From Lachnospiraceae bacterium UBA1267 (GTDB lineage Bacteria > Bacillota > Clostridia > Lachnospirales > Lachnospiraceae), in NCBI GenBank assembly GCA_002308115.1, contig DBVJ01000076.1:4242-9819 (forward strand): 5,578 nt of DNA, read 5' to 3'. The position numbers were made by a program, and so were the translations under genes. This document shows, in pieces, positions 1 to 5,542 of this stretch (its first letter is position 1; each line of letters opens with the position of its first letter). The notes under the pieces were generated by a model. The model was not told where the DNA came from, searched no databases, and was given only the letters and a program-made list of their open reading frames with translations.

Positions 1-295
1 CAGGCTGAACGCACACATCAACGCCGTCCGGAAAGTCTTTCCGAATCCCTACAAGGTGGAGCGCCGGACAGTCTTCACGCGCTTCGAGGTCCTGAAGGCC
101 TTCAAGGCCATCCCGGAGCTGTACGACCAGCTCGTCGCCGCATACCAGGCGAACATCGAAGTGCAGCTGTTCTGGAACACGGTGCTCGACATCGATCTGG
201 AGGACGCCGACTGCATCCGCATCCGCCAGGTGCTCGGCATCACGGACGAAATGGTTGACAACCTGGTGGAGATTATAGAGAACGCGTCGGAATAG
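1..295 (+). CDS. 3' end of a phage structural/tail-region protein (partial, hypothetical)
   Basis: The reading frame is open from the first full codon (base 2) to the TAG at 293-295, so 97 C-terminal residues of a longer gene are visible. A GTG at 56 could be read as a start, but the frame continues upstream without a stop and no ribosome site precedes it, so I treat the gene as truncated by the window edge. The N-terminal visible part is basic (residues such as RTVFTRFEVLKAFKAIPEL); the last 45 residues are acidic and predicted helical, ending in VDNLVEIIENASE. I recognise no named family. Its position at the left of lipoprotein, holin-like and MuF genes fits the end of a tail-fibre or tail-tip module, which is inference. 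Codon use is GC-rich and phage-core-like, matching the first third of the MuF gene. Confidence 0.6.
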   Translation, partial: RLNAHINAVRKVFPNPYKVERRTVFTRFEVLKAFKAIPELYDQLVAAYQANIEVQLFWNTVLDIDLEDADCIRIRQVLGITDEMVDNLVEIIENASE

Positions 296-340
296 ACGGA
301 GGGCTCCGCGGAGTATGCCACGGCTTCGCGGAGCCGCCGT
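296..340 (+). terminator. GC-rich hairpin between tail-region gene and lipoprotein gene
   Basis: A perfect 9-bp inverted repeat, GGCTCCGCG at 302-310 and CGCGGAGCC at 327-335, is extended by ACGG/CCGT (296-299 with 337-340) after a small internal loop. It starts right after the stop codon at 295. No T-run follows on either strand, only TTGCAAATAAAAA, so it is a poor intrinsic terminator. It may instead attenuate or process the operon mRNA, or protect the upstream 3' end. Confidence 0.35.
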
Positions 341-381
341 TTGCAAATAAAAACCAAAACACAAAAAAAGGAGAATGGAAC

Positions 382-1284
382 ATGAAAAAATTCGCATTCA
401 CGCTCATCATGGCCGCGTTCGCGGCTCTCATCATCCTGCCGGCCACCGGCTGCACATCGACGAAAAAGACGAACCTGATCGGAACCGTCAAGAATGTAAT
501 CATCGGCGAAGACTACGAAGCCGCCGGCAAGACCGTCGGCGAAGCCGGCTACATGGCCTACGTCATTCTCAAAGACAATCCGAAATACGAAAAATATACC
601 GCAAAATGTGAAGAATTGTATGCGGCCCTGGACGATGCCGAGTCCGAGACCGTGAAGCTCGGCACTATTAACACCGTGGCCATGGAAGTCATGCAGGTCG
701 CATTGACGGCGAAATACGGCTACGCAAAAGCACAGCTCATCACGACAGGCGTCCGGATTGGAGGCGCTGTCGCGGATCGCATTATCGCGAAAAAGGTGGA
801 CACCGTGGCGGCCGATAAATTCGTCAAAGGCTTCAAGGACGGCATTGACATCGCGAAAGCGAAGACTCCGGCAGACGCGCTCATCCCTGCTGAAAAGGAA
901 CAGAAAATTAAAGTTTTTGAATGTCCGGACGGCAACTGCACGGTCACGCCCGGAAGCCGCGACGTCAAATTCCAGCAGCGTCTCGCCCAGCAGCTCATCG
1001 ATGACGGATACGCCGACAAAGATGAAGTCGTGAAAGAAGGCCATAACGCCTACACTAACTGCAAGGACCTTATTACCAGATGCAAGACACTCCGCAAATT
1101 TAACATCTCGGAAACACGCTGCTACATTCATCACTTCACGATCGAAGGCGGAAAACTTAAAGAGATTGAGTTTCACATGATCGGGTACGTCAACGGTAGC
1201 GAACCCTATGAATACAAAACGAATTGTGTAACATGTGAAGCATACATCGAGCTCGATAATCTTCCGGACGACATCGAATTCTAA
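382..1284 (+). CDS. Cysteine-rich phage-encoded lipoprotein
   Basis: This encodes a 300-residue secreted lipoprotein of unknown function. The start ATG at 382 follows AAGGAG (368-373) by 8 nt. The N-terminus is a textbook signal peptide: KK at residues 2-3, a hydrophobic core to about residue 20, and lipobox ATGC with the lipidated cysteine at residue 24. The +2 residue is Thr, which in the E. coli rule favours the outer membrane. The mature part is mostly helical to about residue 175. Its C-terminal third holds seven of the eight other cysteines: C181-X4-C186, C227-X6-C234, C247 and C282-X2-C285. This suggests disulfides in the periplasm or, less likely, metal binding. Strong SD and position suggest late expression with the downstream holin-like gene. 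It could be a lysis accessory (spanin-like outer-membrane part), a superinfection-exclusion lipoprotein or a host-modifying moron. Rz1-type spanin lipoproteins are much smaller, so I do not assign that role. Confidence 0.8.
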   Translation: MKKFAFTLIMAAFAALIILPATGCTSTKKTNLIGTVKNVIIGEDYEAAGKTVGEAGYMAYVILKDNPKYEKYTAKCEELYAALDDAESETVKLGTINTVAMEVMQVALTAKYGYAKAQLITTGVRIGGAVADRIIAKKVDTVAADKFVKGFKDGIDIAKAKTPADALIPAEKEQKIKVFECPDGNCTVTPGSRDVKFQQRLAQQLIDDGYADKDEVVKEGHNAYTNCKDLITRCKTLRKFNISETRCYIHHFTIEGGKLKEIEFHMIGYVNGSEPYEYKTNCVTCEAYIELDNLPDDIEF

Positions 1285-1305
1285 TCAGAAAGGAGCTGGA
1301 CACAC

Positions 1306-1524
1306 ATGGAGAATATTTGGCCGATAGTGGTAAAGGTTCTGTTCGGAATCCTTCTGTCCATATTCGGATACGGGATCAAGCTGCTGATCGTCCAGCTCCT
1401 TACCATCCAGAAGGAACTGGCCGCGATCAATGTCCAGCTTGCCGAAGTTCGGAACAACATGTTGACAAAAGACGACGTCCGGGACATCGTGAAAGTCGAA
1501 CTTTTCGAGAGAGGCATCAAATGA
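1306..1524 (+). CDS. Small one-TM protein, candidate holin or holin-associated
   Basis: This is a 72-residue protein. The ATG at 1306 is preceded by GAAAGGAG (1288-1295) with 10-nt spacing, 21 nt after the lipoprotein stop. Residues about 5-29 form one long hydrophobic segment (IVVKVLFGILLSIFGYGIK and on). A heptad-like amphipathic helix follows (about 30-52, containing KELAAINVQLAEVRN), then a charged tail with KDDVRDIVKVE. Size, single membrane helix and charged C-terminus fit small phage holins or haemolysin XhlA-like membrane proteins. In XhlA-like proteins the coiled coil usually precedes the TM helix, so the order here is reversed. No endolysin is visible in the window, so the lysis role rests on topology and position only. 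The stop overlaps the next gene start in ATGA (1521-1524), indicating translational coupling. Confidence 0.65.
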   Translation: MENIWPIVVKVLFGILLSIFGYGIKLLIVQLLTIQKELAAINVQLAEVRNNMLTKDDVRDIVKVELFERGIK

Positions 1525-1946
1525 ACCTCACAAAAGAGAAATACGAAGAATACCAGAAATTAGCGCTGGAGCTGAAATTCGAGATGAACGACATCTCCTA
1601 TACGCCATACGAAGAGGCCATCCAGTATTGCAATGGCGTGGGGCCTGAATGGTTCCCCGCCATCCTTCGTGATTTCATTGACGCTCTTCATCCGCTTCTT
1701 TTCATCGACAGCCTGAACCATGACATCAACTGGTCGAAAAAGCACAAGAAAAGCACGGAGTATTTCCTGGCGTCTAACAAGGCTTTTCTCGTCAATGCGC
1801 AGAAACTGGCGAAGTGGCGTTACTGCTTCATCAATCCGCTCCGCTACTGGGTCATTCACAAGGCGAAGCAGTGCCATCTCCTTCTGGACAAGTTCGGTGG
1901 AATAGCTTATAACAAGGCATGCGAAAAAGCGGAGGCAAATGTTTAA
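1521..1946 (+). CDS. Small phage protein with phospholipase-A2-like HD motif (hypothetical)
   Basis: This encodes 141 residues. I start it at the ATG of the ATGA overlap at 1521, with a weak GAGAGG (1509-1514) upstream; the frame is open further upstream but inside the previous gene. Residues 36-44 read YCNGVGPEW and residues 65-71 read LNHDINW. This order, a Cys-Gly-Pro-like turn followed by a His-Asp pair, resembles a group of small phage proteins with PLA2-like HD motifs. Those also share a helical N-x-x-F/M region and a C-terminal FGG (here FGGIAY, 125-130). The second half is basic and helical (KWRYCFINPLRYWVIHKAK). The usual Tyr after the HD pair is absent and the calcium-loop glycines are incomplete, so enzyme activity is doubtful. 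It lies between a holin-like gene and the MuF gene, so a membrane-directed or lysis-linked role is possible. The family assignment is my pattern recall, not a search result. Confidence 0.6.
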   Translation: MNLTKEKYEEYQKLALELKFEMNDISYTPYEEAIQYCNGVGPEWFPAILRDFIDALHPLLFIDSLNHDINWSKKHKKSTEYFLASNKAFLVNAQKLAKWRYCFINPLRYWVIHKAKQCHLLLDKFGGIAYNKACEKAEANV

Positions 1947-3975
1947 CGCCCCTGTTACATTCCAGCAGGCCGCCGACCAGATCGCCTCCCGCGTCAATAC
2001 GCCGACGGCCATGAAATACCAGGCCATCACGGCGACATGGGACGCGAACGCGCGCCGCCATGCCTTCTTCTCCGCCCGCGTCGCGGAGAGCGGGATCCTC
2101 GGCGAGCTGCACCGCCGCGCGCAGGCCGTCGTGGAGGGGAAAATGTCGCGCGACCAGGCGCGCCGTCTCCTCCGCGAATACTTTGTCGGCGAAGGCGCCG
2201 ACGCCCTGGCCGCCCTCGGCTTCGCGCCTCCGAAGGACGCGCGCGGCGTCACGCAGCTGGCGTCGATCCCCCGCCTGGAGCTGATCCTCGACACGAACGT
2301 CCGCATGGCCCAGGAGACTGGCCACTGGCAGAAATGGAAGCGCATGTCGAAGGCCTATCCATACGGCATCTGGCGGGTCGGCGTCTGCGACAACCACCGG
2401 AAGAGCCATCTGGAGCGCGACGGCAAGGTGTACGCGTTCGACCATCCCATCTGGACGCAGAGCCCGCCCGGCGGCGAGTTCCACTGCCACTGCCGCCGCG
2501 AGCTGGCGACTGCCGAGGATCTGGAGGACATGGGCGTCAAGCCCGAGCCGAACGACTCGAGCTTCGAGCCGTCGTCCCTCGGCTTCGATCCCTCCGCCGA
2601 CGACTTCCCGGAGCCGCCGGTCGGCAAGCGCGTCCCGGATCCGATCGCGAAGAAGGCCGAGCAGAAGATGAAGGAGGACGCGGAGCGTCTGGCGAAGAAG
2701 CAGGAAGTAGTCAAGCCGCAGACTGTCTCCGAGCAAATGGCGCAGCGTCTGCAGAATATTGAAGGCGTTGAAAAGGTTGATTTTGACGGATGGAAAGACG
2801 AAGACGGCATCCGCAACCTCACGGAACAGCTGGAACGTCTGGGAAATGAATATGATGTTCCTCCTCCTGTCTCGCGCCTTGTCGTAGAACCTATGAAAGG
2901 AAGAATCGGCGGATCGATGACGCGAGTTGGTCATGATGACCGCATCCGGAATCAGATGACGCTTAATATCAAGGTTCTTGACGAGATCCCGGAATGGCGC
3001 AGAACGCTGGACACGGCGACGAATGGCAGATATATAAGCATGAACTGCTTTATGCTGAAAGATCATGAAGCCGAATGTCTAGCCACTCATGAATTCGGGC
3101 ACCGGATCATGAACCAGTTCACGGACAGGGGCCAGATCAAGGAAATTTCCGACTATATCAACCTTGTGTATAAAAAGCATAAGAAAGGGTGGGAATCCGG
3201 CGGTACATATATAGACATCGCCCGCGAAGTCTCAAAATACGCGGAGGTAAGCTGGGAGGAATTCTGGAGCGAGAGCTTCAGCATCTACAAATGCGGAGAC
3301 AAGGACAGCCTCCCCGTCGATGTCCGCGCCATGGTGGGAAATGTCTTGTCGTGCATCAGGAAGGTGGATCCGCAGCCGATCTCTCGGATCACTGAAGTCA
3401 CCAAACTGTTCCGGAAGGAATACAAATGGCTCGAAAACGCTCATGCTTCACTTGATTTATTCGGAACAAAACATCTGGAAATCTTCTCAGGCGGGAAAAA
3501 CAATATCATCATTCCGGACAATGTGGCCGAAATCCGCGACGTTCTTGACAAATGCGCTGCAGCATTGCTAAAAGACGGAATGCCGCCTGTCCTTCCGAGG
3601 ATTTCATTAGGCGAGCTGTTGCCTGTTCACAGAAAAGCCGTCGATCTAGATTTAGAAGATCCGAATGTTTATTTGGAATCTCCTGGCGCTCGTGATTATG
3701 GTATTTCTCATTGGCTGAAACATCATAAAGATATAATTAATAGTGAAAAAGCTATTCAGATTCTGCGTAGCACATTATGGAATCAAAATGCTAAAATTAT
3801 TGAAACAAAAGAAGGAACATCCAGACGTTTTTCAATATTTGATTTTAATGAAGTTAATTCTTTAGCAAACGTTCTAGCAATTAGTAGGCAAAAAAGAATA
3901 ATAGCATTAAATTTAATTGATCTATGGAATCCATCTAGCCAATATTTAGATGTTATTCAAAAGACAAAAAAATAG
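1939..3975 (+). CDS. MuF-domain polymorphic toxin: gpF-like head domain + HExxH peptidase + BECR-like nuclease tip
   Basis: This encodes a 678-residue composite protein. The ATG at 1939 sits inside the end of the previous gene, with GGAGG at 1931-1935 and only 3-nt spacing. Residues about 1-230 match the Mu gpF/SPP1 gp7-like minor head fold: RLELILDTNVRMAQ (112-125), then R154/H157, the DHPIW turn (168-172), PP at 176-177 and C183-H-C185. Such proteins are packaged inside the capsid near the portal. A charged K/E-rich helix (233-260) links to a second domain with ATHEFGHRI (382-390), an HExxH zinc site. Its likely third ligand is E445 or E441 in EEFWSESFSIY, 53-57 residues downstream, a gluzincin-like arrangement. 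Residues about 566-678 resemble PBECR nucleases: an LxxPG lead-in, GISHWLKHH (588-596), then a helix and alternating strands with RRFSIF and RIIALNL. This suggests a toxin delivered or released with the virion; the peptidase may free the tip. The BECR call is by pattern only, and catalytic residues are not certain. GC drops sharply along the gene. Confidence 0.75.
   Translation: MFNAPVTFQQAADQIASRVNTPTAMKYQAITATWDANARRHAFFSARVAESGILGELHRRAQAVVEGKMSRDQARRLLREYFVGEGADALAALGFAPPKDARGVTQLASIPRLELILDTNVRMAQETGHWQKWKRMSKAYPYGIWRVGVCDNHRKSHLERDGKVYAFDHPIWTQSPPGGEFHCHCRRELATAEDLEDMGVKPEPNDSSFEPSSLGFDPSADDFPEPPVGKRVPDPIAKKAEQKMKEDAERLAKKQEVVKPQTVSEQMAQRLQNIEGVEKVDFDGWKDEDGIRNLTEQLERLGNEYDVPPPVSRLVVEPMKGRIGGSMTRVGHDDRIRNQMTLNIKVLDEIPEWRRTLDTATNGRYISMNCFMLKDHEAECLATHEFGHRIMNQFTDRGQIKEISDYINLVYKKHKKGWESGGTYIDIAREVSKYAEVSWEEFWSESFSIYKCGDKDSLPVDVRAMVGNVLSCIRKVDPQPISRITEVTKLFRKEYKWLENAHASLDLFGTKHLEIFSGGKNNIIIPDNVAEIRDVLDKCAAALLKDGMPPVLPRISLGELLPVHRKAVDLDLEDPNVYLESPGARDYGISHWLKHHKDIINSEKAIQILRSTLWNQNAKIIETKEGTSRRFSIFDFNEVNSLANVLAISRQKRIIALNLIDLWNPSSQYLDVIQKTKK
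3640..3972 (+). other. AT-rich C-terminal toxin tip (BECR-like domain), probable recombinational module
   Basis: This sub-region of the MuF gene codes residues about 568-678. Hand-counted GC is 64 of 240 bases (27%) at 3721-3960, against 37 of 60 (62%) at 2401-2460 and 30 of 60 (50%) at 3061-3120. Codons switch to A/T-ending forms (TTA, ATT, AAT, AAA). This fits exchange of the C-terminal tip onto a resident MuF backbone, as seen in polymorphic toxins. The exact junction cannot be placed better than roughly 3600-3660. Confidence 0.6.
3966..3972 (-). terminator. T7 tract ending the tRNA-like RNA transcript
   Basis: Seven A's on the + strand (3966-3972) give TTTTTTT on the - strand two bases after the closing helix of the tRNA-like RNA. 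The helix (9 bp) followed at once by a U-run is terminator-like, although the helix is long-range and the T-run also encodes the lysine-rich toxin C-terminus. Confidence 0.35.
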
Positions 3976-4060
3976 CAACACTCTCTGTCGGAATTGAACC
4001 GACGCCTCGATGTGCAAAAGCAGTGATCGTGTCGTAACCGTTCAACGATCGGAGTGTTGC
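3975..4060 (-). ncRNA. tRNA-like small RNA (non-canonical or degenerate tRNA)
   Basis: Read on the - strand, this 86-nt element is closed by a perfect 9-bp helix GCAACACTC/GAGTGTTGC (4052-4060 with 3975-3983). It has a tRNA T arm, GTCGG-TTCAATT-CCGAC (3987-4003), whose core GGTTCAATTCC is close to the B-box consensus. It also has a D arm, GTTG-AACGGTTA-CGAC (4031-4046), with the GG pair and flanking A's of a D loop and a T at the position-8 equivalent. It departs from a tRNA in three ways. The stretch between D and T arms is 27 nt rather than 22-23 and folds only as CGAT/ATCG plus TGC/GCA around TTTT, so no convincing 7-nt anticodon loop exists. The acceptor has three mismatched pairs next to the T arm. 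The helix then runs five pairs past the normal end, with no CCA. It may be a decayed tRNA or a purpose-built tRNA mimic. It overlaps the last base of the toxin stop codon. Confidence 0.6.
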
Positions 4061-4067
4061 GATATAT

Positions 4068-4097
4068 TTAATATTATTTCATTTTGTCATCAGTCAA
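4068..4097 (-). promoter_or_regulatory. Candidate sigma-70-type promoter for the tRNA-like RNA
   Basis: On the - strand TTGACT (4092-4097, 5 of 6 to consensus) is followed after 18 nt by TATTAA (4068-4073, 4 of 6). An alternative -10, TAATAT (4071-4076), gives 15-nt spacing. The 18-nt version would start transcription at about 4060-4061, exactly the first base of the 9-bp closing helix. The region is AT-rich, so chance matches to -10 are easy; the agreement with the RNA end is what makes it credible. Confidence 0.45.
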
Positions 4098-4114
4098 ACA
4101 AAAAAACAAAAAAA

Positions 4115-4291
4115 ATGACGATTTTCATTGAACATCTTGTAAAAAAAGGCTATTGCAAATGGGAAAAAGGCAAGATCATCGTCGCCCAGAATTGCCCGAA
4201 GGAAGCTCTGGAAGAGCTGAAAGACGTCGATGCCGCATGGCGTGAATTTTATCCTGATGCAGAAGGGATCGTCATTTTCCCGAAAGCCTAG
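4115..4291 (+). CDS. Small hypothetical protein, possible toxin partner
   Basis: This is a 58-residue ORF, ATG 4115 to TAG 4289-4291. The frame opens earlier (ATG at 4010), but those codons run through the tRNA-like RNA and low-complexity A-rich DNA, so I use 4115. There is no Shine-Dalgarno, only an A-rich leader (4098-4114), unlike its neighbours; translation is therefore uncertain. The product is mixed-charge and compact (FIEHLVKKGYCKWEKGKI, then an acidic helix ALEELKDVDAAWREF and a hydrophobic end GIVIFPKA), with no TM segment or known motif. Codon use is balanced and not AT-rich like the toxin tip. It is the first protein gene after the MuF toxin and is followed within 10 nt by a terminator. 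In polymorphic toxin loci that slot usually holds the immunity gene, so immunity is a reasonable guess. It could equally be an integrase-region small protein such as an excisionase-like factor. Confidence 0.5.
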   Translation: MTIFIEHLVKKGYCKWEKGKIIVAQNCPKEALEELKDVDAAWREFYPDAEGIVIFPKA

Positions 4292-4293
4292 AC

Positions 4294-4338
4294 AAAAAAA
4301 GGCCCCGCCGGAGCGATCCGGCGGGGCCTCTTCTTTTT
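4294..4338. terminator. Strong bidirectional intrinsic terminator
   Basis: A perfect 12-bp stem, GGCCCCGCCGGA (4301-4312) with TCCGGCGGGGCC (4317-4328), closes a GNRA-type tetraloop GCGA. On the + strand TCTTCTTTTT follows; on the - strand the A7 at 4294-4300 becomes T7. It therefore ends both the + strand operon (stop at 4291) and the convergent integrase (stop at 4337-4339). Confidence 0.92.
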
Positions 4339-5485
4339 AGAATTCGCCAATGAATTCGGCTGCATCCCCCGCGTCGTCTGCGTCCAGATGCGTGTATCGG
4401 TTCTGCATCCTCTCCGACCTGTGGCCGGACAACCGCTCGACCTTTTTCGGCGGGGCCCCGTTACGGAGCGCCCTGGTGATCGCCGAATGGCGGAAACTGT
4501 GGAACCCCCGGACGCAGGCCGTCCGGAGCTTTCCGTTCTGGCCTCTCACCGTCTCCTGCGTCTGGATCCCGCATCGTCCGAGGAACGCCTGGAAGCGCAC
4601 CGTCAGGCCTGATTCCGGAAGCCTGGCGAAATCAGGAAAGACGAAGCCGTATCGTTTATCCTTCGGAGTCTCCACTAGCATTTTCCGAAGTTTAGGATTA
4701 ATGCGGTGCGACGCGTCCGCCCCCGTCTTCGTGTGGATTCCATAATAATATAGAAGATCGGAGTCGAAGTCCCCCCATCTGATCTTCGCCGCATCCTCCA
4801 GCCGGAGCGTAGTGTAGTAGCCGACTTTCGCCAGACGCACGAATTCCGTCTCCGGAGAGTTTTTGATCGACGCCAGCTCCTGATCCGTGAACGGGAGCTT
4901 CCCCTGCGCGTCTTCTTTATCGGATCTGACGTGGATAAATTCAAAAGGATCACCGAGAAACGCGTCCATCTTCCGGAGGGAGGCGAATATCGTCTTCACG
5001 GACGTGACGTGGTGGTTGTAGGTGTTCACGGCCCGGCAGGCCTCCAGTTCGTCCGCCGCCCATTTCATCGCGACATCCCGGCCGAGCTGCCTGGCGAACT
5101 GGATGTCCGGATGTTTTTTCATGAGCCATCCGAGGAAGTTCCGCCAGTTTGTCTGATGGATCGCCACCTGTGCCGCCTTGCACACCCTCCGCGTCGGATC
5201 TCTTTGCCATATCCTGAAGGCCTCCGACAGGAGGGCGCCTTGCATGGGATCCTCTTTCTTCGCCTTTTCCTCCGCCTCGATCCCGGCCAGCTGCCGTTCC
5301 ACTGACTTCAGAAGCGTCTTGTCAGACATCTGCTCGCCTCCGAGCATCGCCAGCCGGTCGTCTCTCCGCCGGATCGCCTCGACCAGATCGCCGGTCCGAA
5401 GCGACTGGCAGACATACACACCGTTCACTGTGGCGCGGAAATAATACATGCCGTGCCGGAGCATCAAGTTTTTTTCATTTCTCAT
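4337..5485 (-). CDS. int: Phage tyrosine-recombinase integrase
   Basis: This encodes a site-specific recombinase that integrates and excises the phage at its attachment site through a 3'-phosphotyrosine intermediate. I start it at the ATG 5483-5485 (382 residues), which has AAGGA (5493-5497) at 7-nt spacing; a TTG six codons upstream lacks a ribosome site. Residues about 1-50 form a short arm-binding-type N-terminal domain. Residues about 85-180 form the helical core-binding domain (EAFRIWQRD, then NTYNHHVTSVKTIF). The catalytic domain is complete: Arg228 in TTLRLEDAAKIRW, Lys253 in HTKTG, H329-x-x-R332 in FHSFRH, His355 in LSGHR and the nucleophile Tyr364 in NRYTHLD. Length is normal for phage integrases. 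Nothing is broken, so the enzyme should be active. It is convergent with the late genes, sharing their terminator, and transcribed from the window's right edge, which probably lies near the attachment site. Confidence 0.96.
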   Translation of the reverse strand: MRNEKNLMLRHGMYYFRATVNGVYVCQSLRTGDLVEAIRRRDDRLAMLGGEQMSDKTLLKSVERQLAGIEAEEKAKKEDPMQGALLSEAFRIWQRDPTRRVCKAAQVAIHQTNWRNFLGWLMKKHPDIQFARQLGRDVAMKWAADELEACRAVNTYNHHVTSVKTIFASLRKMDAFLGDPFEFIHVRSDKEDAQGKLPFTDQELASIKNSPETEFVRLAKVGYYTTLRLEDAAKIRWGDFDSDLLYYYGIHTKTGADASHRINPKLRKMLVETPKDKRYGFVFPDFARLPESGLTVRFQAFLGRCGIQTQETVRGQNGKLRTACVRGFHSFRHSAITRALRNGAPPKKVERLSGHRSERMQNRYTHLDADDAGDAAEFIGEF

Positions 5486-5511
5486 AAAAAAATCCTTCGG
5501 CAACTCGCATT

Positions 5512-5535
5512 ATGTTACACACATGTTACAGTAAC
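5512..5535. repeat. Phased direct repeats in the integrase leader
   Basis: ATGTTACA occurs at 5512-5519 and again at 5523-5530, an 11-bp period that places both on one helix face. The second copy runs into the palindrome GTTAC-A-GTAAC (5525-5535). These could be integrase arm-type sites or an operator for an integrase regulator. They overlap a CATAAT box (- strand, 5509-5514) that could serve as a -10. Confidence 0.55.
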
Positions 5536-5542
5536 GCAGATG

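Noticed and set aside
49..1176. 375-codon open frame on the - strand opposite the lipoprotein gene
   Set aside because: The + strand gene has a good ribosome site, signal peptide and lipobox. The opposite frame gives an implausible Phe/Arg/Cys-rich product and spans two unrelated genes.
1560..2345. 261-codon open frame on the - strand across two + strand genes
   Set aside because: It crosses the junction of two tightly coupled + strand genes and has Arg/Ser/Ala-rich composition typical of antisense GC-biased DNA.
2037..2762. 241-codon + strand frame inside the MuF gene
   Set aside because: It is Arg/Pro-rich out-of-frame translation of the MuF domain, which has clear family motifs in its own frame.
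1852..3066. 404-codon open frame on the - strand opposite the MuF gene
   Set aside because: It lies over the GC-rich part of a well-supported + strand gene, its product is Arg/Leu/His-rich low-complexity sequence with no recognisable domain, and it ends with the GC bias. It is a shadow frame.
3975..4060. Ordinary functional tRNA gene
   Set aside because: No standard 5-bp stem with 7-nt anticodon loop fits the 27 nt between the D and T arms. The acceptor stem is mismatched next to the T arm and extends beyond the normal end. I keep it as tRNA-like only.
4010..4114. Extended N-terminus of the small ORF starting at 4010
   Set aside because: These 35 codons would run through the tRNA-like RNA and A-rich DNA with no ribosome site. 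The product from 4115 looks like a compact protein on its own.
5486..5503. TTG start adding six residues to the integrase
   Set aside because: The ATG at 5485 has AAGGA at ideal spacing; the TTG has none and would place that ribosome site inside the coding region.
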